From Amoeboaphelidium protococcarum (Eukaryota; Aphelidiomycota; Aphelidea): a DNA stretch of 64,000 nt. Positions 23,816-35,083 of the stretch are shown here, in pieces. The notes under the pieces were generated by a model that saw only the letters and a list, made by a program, of their open reading frames with translations, searched no databases and was not told the origin of the DNA. Position numbers and translations under genes: made by a program. Position 1 is the first letter of the stretch. Each line of letters begins with the position of its first letter. The stretch spans positions 248,001 to 312,000 of the forward strand of contig JALECJ010000020.1 in NCBI GenBank assembly GCA_023515745.1, given 5' to 3'.

Positions 23816-25520
23816 ATGACATTAACTACTGGATCTAGAAGTATAACAAGTTTCTTCAAAAGGCGTACAGATACAGAGGAGTGTAAAACTGTTCCAAAAG
23901 ATTCTAAGAAATAAAAAAACTCCCACTCCTCTTCTATTGATAAAGCTTAGACATCTGTTAAGTCTACTTCTGATAAAGCTTTGTTATCTACAGAGTCTTC
24001 TACTGATAAAGTCATTATAAAATCAGATTCTGATGAAGGAAATACCGGTAGCCCCTTGGTTGTATGCAGTGATGGTGAATCCGTAGTTAATGTTCAGACT
24101 GAGGACCAATACGCACAGCTATCTGATGAGCAGAAATTTGTATTGGATGAAATTGTAACAAATGGCAAGAATGCGTTCATTACTGGTAGTGCTGGTGTTG
24201 GTAAATCCTTCCTACTAAGAAGTATCATTCGTCAGTTGAAAGGCAAGCACGGCGAAGAGAGAGTTGCCGTTACTTCTAGCACTGGTGTGGCTGCTCTGCT
24301 GATTGATGGTTAGACGTTGCATTCTTTTGCCGGCGTTGGACTTGGCAATGGATCCAAAGAGCATTTGGCCAAGATGATGGAGAAGAAGAATATCCATGCT
24401 GCCAGTCGTTGGAAGAACACGCGTGTTATTGTCATTGATGAGATAAGTATGGTGGATGCAGACTTCTTTGACAAGTTGGAACATATTGCTAAACAGACAA
24501 GACGTAGCAGCTTGCCATTTGGTGGAATTTAGGTTGTATGTGTCGGTGATTTCTTCTAATTGCCACCAGTTTCGAAAGACAAGCACTTTCCCGCTCGTTA
24601 CTGCTTTGAAGCTGATTCTTGGTAGCGAGTGATTCAGAATAAGTTTGTGCTCACCAAGATATTTCGTCAAAAGGATGATGTCTTTGTCCGCGTGCTCAAT
24701 GAGATGCGCACCAACAGTCTATCAGAGGATAGTATTCGTCTGCTATAGTCTTTGAACAGGCCTCTTGAGCTTCCTGATGGTATTTAGCCCGCTGAACTGT
24801 TTTCATTAAGGTGGTAGGTGGATAAGGTTAATAGTGCGAAAATTAAAGCTCTGCCTGGCGAAAGTAGACTTTTTGAGGCCTCAGACTCATTGGCCAATCC
24901 TAATGACGAATTTACCAAGAAGAGACTGGAGTAAGTTATTGCTCCTTTTACACTCGAATTGAAACTTGACGCACAAGTAATGCTGGTGACTAATTTGGAG
25001 CAGAATCAGGGACTAGTTAATGGATCTATGGGTAAAGTGATCGGATTTACTGAACCTGAGGCTTAGCAAGAGTCTTGTCCTATAGTTTGTTTCCCTCCTA
25101 CTGCCAATCGTCAGTTGGAAATAATCAGGATTATTAGAAGACATGAATGGACGTTTGAAGATGCCAGAGGCAGGTAAGTCGGATGTCGTAAGTAAATACC
25201 TCTGATACCTTCATACGCAATCTCTATCCACAAGAGTCAAGGCTAGACAATTGATTGGTTGAAGATTGATTTGGGTAAGGCGTTTGAGTACGGGCAGAGC
25301 TATGTTGCCGTCTCCCGTGCCACTACTCTGGCAGGCATTCAAATACTCAACTTTGATCTGAACAAAGTCAAGGCTAATCCTAAAGTCGTGTGTAAGTTTC
25401 TCTCTCATACTGTGTCGAATCTCTATTAAGAGCATTTTAATTATTTTTGTATGTGTAGAATTCTATGCCAATCTACCATCGCTTGCCGTGTTAATGAAGG
25501 GTGAAGTTACCTATCTTTGA
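23816..25520 (+). CDS. PIF1: PIF1 family 5'-3' DNA helicase, 545 aa
   Basis: Exons 23816-25391 and 25459-25520 (67-nt intron, GTAAGT...TGTAG) give 546 codons with TGA stop. Residues 1-95 are a charged, Ser-rich tail beginning [17 protein letters not shown], which resembles a PCNA-interacting peptide. Helicase motifs: [20 protein letters not shown] with Walker [10 protein letters not shown] (about residue 123), [38 protein letters not shown] (Gln248 is TAA at 24557), IFRQKD, SIHKSQGQTID and [10 protein letters not shown]. The C-terminal exon supplies VQFYANLP, like KVxDFY in fungal Pif1. PIF1 helicases unwind G-quadruplexes and act at telomeres, replication forks and mitochondrial DNA. No clear mitochondrial targeting peptide was seen. 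Confidence 0.93.
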
Positions 25521-26281
25521 AAGATGAGTGATTGAAGCAATATGACAGAATTATAATTCATCTGCTCCATTCACTATGATGCGATACAACTTTCTACCTC
25601 TAAAAAAGCAATTCAATTAATTTAGGATAGGAATTAACTCTGAACTTGCCTGAAGAGTGTTTCAAACAACTCACGGTCATGATCTGATCTTACTCTGATT
25701 TCATCTTGTCAAGTGATCGATTAGATTGGATGTAGCCTTGACAATGACGTAGGTAATAAGTCCGGATTTTTAGTTAATGCGTCATGTACTTAAGTGTGAA
25801 GCTTTATAGTTCATATTTTAATACGGTCATGGAAAGATGCGAGATGCCTTACATAACGGACAGAGAGTACAATTTACAACAGTAAGCAATACTCATAAAG
25901 CTCTAGTAGTAAGCCCACCCTTGAACTTACTACAGTAGATTGACAAATATAAGTTATGCTTGCAGTTTCAAACAGAACCGTAAAATGCAGGAGCTAAATA
26001 TTCCGTTTACTCGTGGTCGTAATTAAATCTTAGTACTTGAACCATATTAGCTACTCTATTCTAAATGCTTCCATACTGATAGATCTTGGCAAGATGTTCG
26101 AATTGAACCAATCAGTTGAGTGAAACACAAGATCGATCATGTTACACGAACCAATTCACTCTCAATTTATTGGTGTAATCCTATTTTAATTTAATCACCT
26201 AAGTTGAGTCTCTTCTTCTTTTTCTTTTTATCTCAACTCTTTTAACGATAATCTGTTTTGTAATAATAACTAATCTAAAAA
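25521..26281. other. Intergenic, no gene called
   Basis: About 760 bp between PIF1 and the first GPI-type gene. Near 25828 an ATG opens a short frame (MERCEMPYITDREYNLQQ) that soon meets TGA, and another protein-like fragment (LQFQTEPQNAGAKYSVYSW) lies 100 bp further on. No splice pair with the TGTAG acceptor joins them, so I leave them unassigned. Confidence 0.35.
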
Positions 26282-26746
26282 ATGCACGCGTCTACTTTAA
26301 CTGTATCTGCTATTGCTCTGGCCTCATCTGCAGTGTTTGGTCAGAATCTGAACATCAACAACAGCTTGCCTATCACTGGTATCGCGCCAAATGTTGATAT
26401 CAACAACCTGTTTGCCTCCTTCTCCAACCTGACCAGTGGCTTGAATATTTCTAGCTGTGTCGATGCGGCTTAGGAGCTTTCCAAGTGTTACTCTGAGAAG
26501 TTCAGCTGTGATGCAAGTGATCTCAAGTGTCAGTGTAAGAATTTCAACGGCGCGTTTGATCAGTGTTATCCTAAGAGTAGTGATGAGTGTAAGCTGTTGT
26601 CTGACAGCAAGGAAGATGTGAGAAAGGCCACCATGGAGGCTTGCAAGTCTCAAGGCTACGCTATGGATGGTGTTTCATCTGCTGGCTCTGTCGGTGCTGG
26701 ATTGGCTCTGACCGCTGGCTCCGTGTTGATGGCTGCTCTGGTTTGA
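26282..26746 (+). CDS. Secreted 8-Cys GPI-anchor-type surface protein, 154 aa
   Basis: Single exon, ATG 26282, TGA 26744-26746. The N-terminus (HASTLTVSAIALASSAVFG) is a signal peptide with a likely cut after AVFG. The mature part carries NLT and N-rich sites and a cysteine module C-x9-C-x6-C-x6-C-x-C-x9-C-x7-C followed by a last Cys in EACKSQG. The C-terminus (SSAGSVGAGLALTAGSVLMAALV) is a small-residue site followed by a hydrophobic tail, as for GPI attachment. Eight cysteines recall fungal CFEM proteins, but the spacing is not the CFEM pattern, so I do not assign that family. A paralogue with the same layout is at 28895-29350. Likely a cell-surface protein. Confidence 0.85.
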
Positions 26747-27051
26747 TCACTCCTGAAACAATGATCAAAGTTGAATATGTCTGACAATAAAAATATTATT
26801 TTTCGTCTGTTAGTGTTTTTCACTTTTCACGCAGAGTCCTATTATGATTAATAGACGATGACTTTATATGTAACGCGTCAAGATCTAGTGCTCAAGAGGC
26901 TTTGCATGGTAAATTGATCGCACTGAATGCAAACCCGTTACAAGTGCGATTGGCAGACTCTCCGCAACAAATAGCAATTCAAAAAAATATTACTATAATT
27001 AGGAGATGATTCTATTACTTTGCAATTTTAACATTTCATATATCAAAGCTA

Positions 27052-27522
27052 TCATCCTTCTGATGTGAAAGTCTCTTAGGCATCAAGCATCTCACACTCG
27101 ACGTGTTCACTCGCATTAGTGGGAAACGAACCAATTGACGTTTATGGAGTTTAGACAAAAGTGATGGACGCGAAACAGGACTACAAACACTCAGCATCAA
27201 CTTCAACGAGCGCTTTCCTTTTCCACCAATTTTGGAGCAGGTAGCGGTACTAATCATCTTCCTTTATCACTCCAACAAGCATCATTGCATGGTATCCTTT
27301 CGCTTCTACCGAACTCCGGCCCAGATGCTGCCAAGTATCAGAGTCAAATGCCTCCTCCACTCGGAATGCCAAGACGAGCGCAGGGTCAAAACTCTTCAAA
27401 CAAGACTCCATCTCATCACCTCCCGAGCGATTCAATAACCTGGGATTGGCATTTTGCGCTAGAATATTCACCAGAAACGCGCGAGGATCGTCGACGCTCC
27501 AACTTGGCTAATTATTCCTCTG
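27052..27522 (-). CDS. Unassigned coding frame B (part of a broken or spliced gene)
   Basis: Open minus-strand frame of 157 codons ending at TGA 27052; there is no ATG near its upstream end (TGA at 27523). Protein-like text includes NNQPSWSVDDPRAFLVNILA, SFDPALVLAFRVEEAFDSDT, AKGYHAMMLVGVIKEDD and YRYLLQNWWKRKALVEVDAE. The pairing of GYHAMMLVGV with YLLQNWW recalls the His and Asn segments of papain-like folds, but no Cys block was found, so this is only a hint. It overlaps frame A (27416-27808) by about 100 bp in a different phase, so either a splice or a frameshift joins the two. Confidence 0.4.
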
Positions 27523-27808
27523 TCAGGCCATTGGTCATAAATAGACGCTGGTACCTGTTGGAGACATATACAAATTGAGCCACGAATGCAGCGAGCCTTT
27601 CTCTGTGAGCATTGTAAATCGGCAGGACTCCAGCAAATGGCTAATTCTATAGCTGGCAGTAGACAGAGTTCACCACAATCGGATTTTACTCATCCTCTGT
27701 AATTCCATGCTCCATCAGATGAGCCCTTACATCGCGACATGTTCTGACTCTTCTCTCTCTTGCGGCATAACGATACTGTCTATTCTAATTTCTATTATTT
27801 CTTGGCAT
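27416..27808 (-). CDS. Unassigned coding frame A, 130 aa
   Basis: ATG 27808, TGA 27416, 131 codons. It begins MPRNNRNQNRQYRYAARERR, then has VRAHLMEHGITEDEQNP, CQLQNQPFAGVLPIYNAHRE and RLAAFVAQFVYVSNRYQRLF, and ends LTEEQLAKLERRRSSRVSG... before a TGA. A further ATG frame (27945 downwards, MVTGNGYSKQNWNRFYECGH) overlaps its start in a third phase. Three overlapping protein-like frames in a row suggest one gene interrupted by frame changes. No introns of normal size with a TGTAG acceptor repair it. No family recognised. Confidence 0.4.
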
Positions 27809-27945
27809 TTTACTATAGATTTCGATTGCAGCGTGGTAATAGGAACTTGCTTGGACTCAACAACGTTGTTCGCGATCACATCGCTATGACCACATTCATA
27901 AAATCTGTTCCAGTTCTGCTTTGAATAACCGTTGCCCGTTACCAT

Positions 27946-28894
27946 CTCAAACAGTTTACTTTTACAAATACTCTGTGTTAAATTAAAAATGCAGCGTGAA
28001 TTTAAGACACCTAAACAAAAGAAGGGAAGCTAGCAAGTTTCTCAAGTAACAAAAAGTCCTCAAAGTTGATGATTTTTGTTGGAGGCGAGTGGCTGTGCTC
28101 AGCCACAACTTGATCGACTGCTGTGATAATCGAAAGGTGGCGCATGCGCCTTGAATCTTGAAATGAATGGTATATACTCAAAAGTTTGCAATTGTTTTGT
28201 CCTACAATATTGTCTTGACTTTGTTGATAGAGCTTTAAAGCTAAAACGAGTGGAATAGGTGGCTTTACGTAAAAAATATGACAATTTGTTGAAGAGTGAC
28301 AAACGGTAACGGAATATCATAAAATTATTTGCGCGCTAGATATAACGTGGACTATCGACTCAAGAAGTATCAAAATGGACACGAGAATCTCCGTTCTAAT
28401 GAACCTCTTAGTTAATCATAGAAACCTCAATTCCAAAAGATTAAGTTTTATTACTATTCACTATTTCAATCTTATTACATCATAACCCATCCAAAATCCT
28501 TTTACGAAGAGAAGCGACAAGCTCCTGATCACCGCACACTCGCTATCGTCTCAATCTTCATTACTTGACAGACAGTCAACGCCTTTAACACGCGATAATT
28601 TCATTCGATAGATCCCAAGAAATTTTAACGCATCAACTTCCTTAATCTTGTACGTTAAAGCGTCTTCATATACACTGGACCGGCTGGGATATCTTCATTA
28701 CTATAAACTGACATTTCATATCAAACTTACTTTTTCACCTTTTGTCAATGTAACACGGATGGAGTGATCGCGTGACTAAAACGTTGTAAGGAGGTACCTT
28801 TATTTCATTCTCTTACTAAAATTCGATAAATTCAAGAATTATAATCAGCCAAAAGCAATTACATTTACTTAATAGAGAGATTAATAATTTTAGA
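27946..28894. other. Intergenic, no gene called
   Basis: About 950 bp of AT-rich sequence upstream of the second GPI-type gene. A short plus-strand frame at 27989 (MQREFKTPKQKKGSQQVSQ) runs into a GTAAC donor-like site but no matching downstream exon was found. A minus frame at 28099-28320 looks random. Confidence 0.35.
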
Positions 28895-29350
28895 ATGGCT
28901 AAATACTACATCGCCGTGATATCCCTGATAGCTTTTGCCAACACTGTGTTTGGTCAAGCCGCGTTGAATATAACGGATTCTCCTCTGGATTTATACACCT
29001 GCTCTATCGGAGGAGCTACGGAGGCTATGAAGTGCTAGCAGAGTGCCACTGGTCAATGCAAGACTAATGATAATGCATGTAATTGCAAAAGCGTGAATAA
29101 GTGGTTTGATCAATGCTTTAACATCAACAAGATGTAATCTACTGGACAGTGCGCGCCTGTGCTATCTAAAGTGGAAGATTATAGAAAGCATGCTATTGAA
29201 TAGTGCACTATTTATGGTTTAGAGATGGATGGCAATAAACTGCCTCAAAAGCAGAAGCCTAAAGGTAATGGTGCCTCTGCATTATCTCACTCCTCTGCTC
29301 TGGCTGTCGCGTCAATCTCTCTCACTTCCCTCCTCTCTTTCATTTTATGA
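28895..29350 (+). CDS. Secreted 8-Cys GPI-anchor-type surface protein, paralogue, 151 aa
   Basis: Single exon, ATG 28895, TGA 29348-29350. The signal peptide (MAKYYIAVISLIAFANTVFG) ends VFGQ, as in the protein at 26282. The cysteine module is C-x10-C-x7-C-x6-C-x-C-x9-C-x11-C and a final Cys in IEQCTIYGLEMDG, which aligns with EACKSQGYAMDG of the paralogue. The shared central block is CxCKxxNxxFDQC. The C-terminus is SALAVASISLTSLLSFIL, a GPI-type hydrophobic tail. The similarity in order and spacing, despite low identity, indicates an old local duplication. Probably an outer-surface protein; no enzyme motif. Confidence 0.85.
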
Positions 29351-29460
29351 AGTAGCATACAGTAGCTGTAAAGTTATTACGTCAACAACTGAGTTATCGT
29401 TTAGTTTTAATAGAACAAGTCATTTTAATATAACATTATATTCTTGCACTATAATAGAAA

Positions 29461-31167
29461 TCATATTCGTACAGATAAACGACTTCTATAACGGTTTATT
29501 GCCATAATGGATACACCGCCCATGAAGACGAATCCACTGACAATGCCCACGAGTAAAAATACGGCACCTTCTTTCCACGCATCAAACAGTATACCGCCCA
29601 CCTTGCTGAGGAATAGAATACCAAGACCGCCGAAAAGACTATAACATCCCGCCACACTTCCCCTGATATCAGCGGGAACTCCGGACGTGGCAAGAGACAG
29701 TGAGGTCACAATGAGGCCAATCTCGGAAAGCCCAACAAATGGCATCAGAATATAGACAGCCTTCTGCAAAGGATTATACACAAAGAAGAGTGATGAGTAT
29801 GCGGCACATGAAATCAATGCAGCCACAGTAAATACCGCCGATTTAGAAAAACGATCAGCCAAGAATCCAAACAGTGGCGCTCCGATTAAAGCACAAGTCT
29901 ACGCAATACCACTGTATATGGACGCCTTGGTAAATGCTTCACCGCACTATTTCAGATCATTCATGAATGGAGGTGGTGATGATACTGAATTAATATTCAA
30001 TTCATTCGCAGCAGACTTTACACCGCATAGATTATTCTATCTGTAATACTTGTTGACCCAGAGCGGCAGGAAGAGCGTGATAATCATAGAATCTCCTCTA
30101 GCAGTGAATCCTCCAAGATAGGCGAGGAGGATGTGTGGCTTCTTGAGACCAAGTTTAAATCCTTCCAACACTAGAGCCCAGAAAGACCTCTTCTATAAAG
30201 ACTCTTATTCTAAAGCGCCAACCATTGTACATCCCAATCGTTGTTCTCTTTTACTGTTTAATGAAGGTTCTTTTGCAGAGACTGGACACTAGATGTCTTC
30301 ATTAGACACTTCTACCTCTTATCGCTGTTCTAAATTACAGTCTGTGCCTTAATTAGTACCCGGTGAGAATATTCTCTTCAAAAATCCAAAATCATTTCTA
30401 TGAGGCTTTAAAGTAAACATTAGCAGGACTCCAGCCACAAGAGATATTACTCCAACTACGAGGAAGCTATACTTTAAACTGTTCGTGATGGCTTCTATAT
30501 CATTCCCCTACTAATCAGCTGTATTATTATTATTAAAAGAAGCAAGAAACTTTTATGGTAGAGCCATAAATACAAACGCGCCCAACATGGCTCCAAGTCC
30601 AGAGAATAGGCCAACACAGCCACTCACTTTACCTTTATCGCCTTCACCTACGTAATCGGCAAGAACACCAGTAATCATAGTACTCGACGCAGATGCTCCG
30701 ATACCAAACGTCAGTCTTAATAGTAATAGAGACGGGTACAGCGATGTAGCCTGAGGGTATAGACATATCGCAACACCCATAATTAAGAATCCAAGTGAAA
30801 ATATAACGCGTCTTCCAATCCGGTCGGATAATGATCCCCAAGTGCCTAGCATTACAATGGAGAGAATCTGATCATATAGAACCAGATTAGAATTTTCATT
30901 TCCACTCTAATCTTCAGGCACTTTCAATATATAGCTGAGCACGTAAGGCTGAGTGCCATTCAGAAAAACAAATATTGCTATAACGAGCAATGATGCAATG
31001 AGGAAGGCGACAAAATTCAGCGCACTTGTATCCGAGGACAGATTAATAAATCCAAGAAATTTACTGCCAGGATGGCTCACTTCTTCATACACTGTAGATT
31101 GTTAATCATCACTGCTCTAGCTATCTTCCACATCACCGCGAATATTTCTATCAGTTTAAACTTCCAT
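29461..31167 (-). CDS. Major facilitator superfamily transporter, 568 aa
   Basis: Single exon, ATG 31167, TGA 29461-29463, 569 codons. A charged N-terminal tail of about 45 residues precedes twelve predicted spans. The MFS signature between spans 2 and 3 reads GTWGSLSDRIGRRVIF, and a second-half counterpart reads GAPLFGFLADRFSK. Between the halves is a large cytosolic loop (about residues 240-360) rich in Ser, Glu and Gln, with many TAA/TAG codons. The substrate cannot be inferred; the overall look (VxxxYxLG, SASSTMITGVLADYV) is of drug/H+ antiporter-like or Pht-like carriers. It converges with the GPI-type gene, 110 bp tail to tail. Confidence 0.88.
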
Positions 31168-31926
31168 TTATAAATTATAGTATAGAGCTTTAAGACAATG
31201 ATCACGGCTCTTAAGTATGGTGCAAGGATTATAAATATTGAATTAATTGTTCGGCGACGCGAAAGAAAACGAATTTGAATTTAATAAGCATTCGTGATTG
31301 CTCAGACTGTGATTGGTCAACCAGATTCAAAGTCCTGCTTCTCATCGATATCACAACAATCGAACATTAAATTATTCCGCATTTCTATTTAAAAAATAAT
31401 CATTAAGTATTAATCATCAGTCAATTATTTTCCCAATTAGTGCAGGTGATTGTAACGATCGGATTCTTCATTCGCGGTCAACGCGTCACAGAACCGATGA
31501 TCCGACAAGTCTTGATCTGCGCAGTTATAGCCATGAAGGAAAGTTTTGTGGATCTCAACTTTTCTTGATGTTACAATACATTTTAAAAATAGTCCGTAGT
31601 CTACTATAGGTTCATCAGAAACAGTAGATATGACAAATAAGCAGATACATAGATTACAGTGCAAAGGCGCAGAGAGTGTTTAGCGAACGCTTTAGAGTAA
31701 AGTTTAGCAAGTCAAACAAGAGGCGCGACAAGATGATGAATGCTTGGTGTGAGTGAGAAACCGTTTAGAAACAATAATGATTATTGCCCCTGAACATTTA
31801 AAAACGAGCCGCGTTGATGAACAGGGACGCGCGCGTAATTGTCAGTCATTTTCACTCGAAACGTAAAATCTTAAGTTTGATTTTAGTAAGCATAGTCTCA
31901 TCGCATCCTACGCTATTAAGTAAAGT
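31168..31926. other. Divergent upstream region of the MFS and GAD genes
   Basis: About 760 bp, containing the weakly supported minus-strand frame annotated at 31317-31664. The remaining sequence is AT-rich, with no motif recognised. Confidence 0.4.
31317..31664 (-). CDS. Possible small protein or 3' exon, 116 codons open
   Basis: A minus-strand frame open for more than 116 codons to TGA at 31317. It reads LHCNLCICLFVISTVSDEP, then CADQDLSDHRFCDALTANEE, LHQLGKQLTDDQYLMIIFQI and CCDIDEKQDFESG. Composition is protein-like. There is no ATG in frame before about base 31725, so the start must come from an upstream exon or the frame is not used. No family recognised. Confidence 0.3.
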
Positions 31927-33559
31927 ATGGTGTTCTTGTCCAAGCTTATCAGCGGAAAGTAAAGTTAGCTGAGTCCTAATGATTAGGATTTCATCAATAC
32001 CACGGTGTATGGGTCTAGATTTGCTGTGAGCGACGTGCCCAAGTATGAGATGCCGGCCACGGAAATGCCAGCGAACGTTGCATATAAGTTGATCAAGGAT
32101 GAGTTGGCGTTGGATGGTAATCCTCTGTTGAATCTCGCCTCATTTGTCACCACTTATATGGAAGAAGAAGCTGAGATGCTGATGACAGAGAACCTGGGTA
32201 AGAATTTTATCGACTTTGAAGAGTACCCAGAGACGGCTGATATTCACAGTCGCTGTGTCAACATTGTGGCTAATCTTTTCAATGCCCCGATCGACACGGC
32301 TGAAGGGCATGAGGCTGTTGGTACCAGCACTATTGGTAGTTCCGAAGCTTTGATGTTAAGTGTTCTGGCATTGAAACGTCGCTGGTAGCAGAGATAGGAG
32401 AAGTTGGGTAAAAGCAAAGATAAGCCGAATATGATTATGGGCGCAAATGTTCAGGTTTGTGTTGAGAAGGCTTGCCGTTACTTTGAGATTGAAGCGCGTC
32501 AAGTTCCATGCGAAGAAGGTCAGTTGTGCTTGGATCCTCACAAGGCTATAGAGTTAGTTGATGAGAACACTATTGGTGTTGTTGTGATTCTCGGATCCAC
32601 CTACACTGGTCATTTTGAGGATGTCAAGCTGATGGATAAGTTGCTGTATGAGAAGGCTTAGAAGACTGGCTACGCAGTTCCTATTCACGTAGATGCAGCT
32701 AGTGGTGGATTCGTTGCACCATTCACTAATCCCGAGTTGGAGTGGGACTTTCGCGTCAAATCTGTTGTGTCAATTAACGTCTCCGGTCACAAATACGGGT
32801 AAGTGTATTCTATGTTATATATGCATTATAGTATACAATACATATTGTGTAGATTAGCTTATCCTGGCGTTGGATGGTGTATTTGGAGAAGTAAAGAGTA
32901 TCTACCGGAAGATTTGGTGTTCCACATCAACTACCTTGGTGCTGATTAGGCGTCCTTCACCTTGAATTTTTCAAAGAGTGCAGCCAATGTCATCAGTCAG
33001 TACTACACCTTCATTAGATACGGTCGCGAGGGGTACAAGTTGATTTTGAATAATTTGGTCATTGTCGCTGACCACTTGGCCAAATGCTTAGTAGATACGG
33101 GAATATTTGAGATTATATCTCCGGAGAAAGGTGAAGGCCTGCCTCTAGTTGCCTGGAGAATCCGTCCTGACGTCAAGAAGCACTGGAATGAATTTGATCT
33201 GGCTGCAAAGTTGCGCGAACACTCTTGGATTGTTCCAGCGTACACCATGTGTGATAATGTGAAGCATATCAAGCTGTGCAGAGTTGTTGTGCGCGAGGAT
33301 TTTACAATGAGTCGCTGTCACATCTTGGTTAAGCATATCAACATGTGCGTCAAGCAGCTGGTAAGATTGACGGTTCTAGCATCTGTTTTATCACTATTAA
33401 CTTTCTTATTTTGTATGAGTGTAGGATGAGACTAACAAAGATGCTCTAGATGCAGTATAGCGTAAAATTGCGAATAAATGGAGGTTCAACGCCAGTTCTT
33501 GGCGTCATAAAGATGTAAAAGCCGCGGTGGATGTCGACGGCGGATCTTCAGTATGTTGA
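31927..33559 (+). CDS. GAD: Glutamate decarboxylase, 504 aa
   Basis: PLP enzyme making GABA from glutamate. Exons 31927-32798, 32853-33360 and 33425-33559; introns of 54 and 64 nt, both TGTAG; 505 codons, TGA stop. Blocks: [53 protein letters not shown] and [18 protein letters not shown], with the PLP lysine at residue 289, then [16 protein letters not shown], where Gln is TAG. Typical length of plant and fungal GAD is 490-520. The C-terminal tail has [15 protein letters not shown] and a short acidic end; a Trp-containing basic tail of this kind is a calmodulin-binding element in plant GAD, but that is only a resemblance here. Confidence 0.95.
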
Positions 33560-34380
33560 TCTAGTTGCTTAGACGTTATTAGACTGCCGAATTATGTAAG
33601 TCGGATTTTAGGATCTAAATTGCAATTTTTATAATCTTGCTGTTATGATTAAAAGTCCTCCCGGCATACGCGCTTATATTTATTTGCCTTTGTAATAAAC
33701 CGTTATACGTTTCGGTGAATAAACTGCGGGTTCAACATAGATTACATTGAATTTGACTTAAACTTAATAATTGACAACTTTCTTCACGTGCATCATCCAT
33801 ATTTTGTCTATGATACTCACGATTGCTTTATCCAAAACGAGGAATCTGTATTAGATTAATTCAATTGCTGACCGAGTACTTTTTAAAATCACTTAATAGA
33901 CAACGAGCCTGCTAAATGCTGAGTTTTACTGTACAACAGTGTTGCAGCAATGCAACAATTGTCGCTGCTCTGCAAACACCAAATACGACATTTGTCGCTG
34001 TTGAACAATTCTGATTCTTAGTGGAGCCAAGACAATGAAACGGATGGTTTTAATAGTCGTATTCGAAGTTCAATCTCTTTAGAGCACGTTTTATCACGAG
34101 ATTGAACTATACTCAGTTCTGTCAATGCAGCCTTTTAACACTGCGACATTTGTCGCACATCGCATGAAACAAAGAAGCGACATTTGTCGCACATGTCTCG
34201 GTGAATAAGTAAAACATTTTGTCTAGTATAGTCACGATAGACGTTTTGTCTACAATCTTAACTTTTCACAATTGGTCCCCACAATTGCGCTGGAAAGAGG
34301 ATGGGACATAAAGAGATTGAAATAGGTAAAGAAATGATCGAACGCACGTAGTTAACAACTTTAATGATCGTAGTTCATAG
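33560..34380. other. Intergenic with palindrome cluster, no gene
   Basis: About 820 bp between convergent GAD and a small membrane-protein gene. Its middle holds the clustered GCGACA-type palindromes listed separately and two TTTTGTCTA boxes near 34220 and 34245. No open frame of interest. Confidence 0.5.
33985..34190. promoter_or_regulatory. Cluster of GCGACA-N2-TGTCGC palindromes
   Basis: Two perfect copies of the 14-bp palindrome GCGACATTTGTCGC at 34143-34156 and 34177-34190, 20 bp apart, both followed by ACAT, plus a near-copy ACGACATTTGTCGC at 33985-33998 and a half-related CAATTGTCGC near 33957. Such spaced 6-bp inverted repeats are typical binding sites for dimeric transcription factors. 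The nearest genes are GAD (3' end) and the 34381-34812 gene (3' end), so the cluster is not in an obvious promoter. Confidence 0.5.
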
Positions 34381-34812
34381 TCACTATCTATTGATACTAT
34401 TCTATGACTGCATTATATTCTAGCGACTGCCATTGTACGCAGACTTACTTATGTATGGCATTAGAGTCTGCCTCTTATTTTCCATCATTGCAATGAAGCT
34501 ACTACCGAATCCACGCTCTTTAGTTGTATTCTAATTCTGAGACGGGCTAAAGTCATCGTAAACGTTGTCTCGAGCACGGCGCGGCCTCTAGTCTTCAGCG
34601 TGTTTCACAGCCAGCTAATGGCCAACTATGGCACCGACAATAGAGAATACCACTATCAAAGCAACCACGGTGCCAATAAAGCCGAGTGAGCCAATATCAA
34701 ATTCAAATGATCCCAAGTACACGGTTGAACTGGTTGAAGTAGAGCTTTGCGCGTCTACAAAATTACATGCGCACATTATGCTCAGCACTGCCACGAGATT
34801 ATTCATTCTCAT
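34381..34812 (-). CDS. Small single-pass membrane protein, 143 aa
   Basis: ATG 34812, TGA 34381-34383, 144 codons. Signal peptide MRMNNLVAVLSIMCACNFVDA, a short Ser/Thr-rich lumenal stretch (QSSTSTSSTVYLGSFEF), one strong membrane span (GFIGTVVALIVVFSIVGAIV), then a basic cytosolic tail of about 75 residues with five TAG-encoded Gln. The layout is that of a type I membrane protein. No family recognised. The first 65 codons are open in any code; the tail exists only if TAG is Gln, and it closes at TGA. Confidence 0.7.
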
Positions 34813-35083
34813 AGTATTGTGTCTTTATTTCAGCATTTAATCATACAGTGGTCATTATAAAGAGAATTAAGTTGTATTTTGAAAGTACAATGTTATAAAT
34901 AGCTCTCTTTCTAGCCGCATCATCCTATCAATCATGCTGATGGTGATCAGTCGGGATCACAATGAAACAAACTAGACGAGGCGTGGCATTTAAGTTTAAC
35001 TACAGCGATAAATGTATAGGACAACGAAAGTCAACTATTATAAGTTGTCGTAGGAAAGTATATTTTCAATTAGCATTACAATA
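34813..35083. other. Short intergenic, no gene
   Basis: About 270 bp of AT-rich sequence separating the small membrane protein start from the sulfotransferase 3' end. No feature recognised. Confidence 0.5.
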
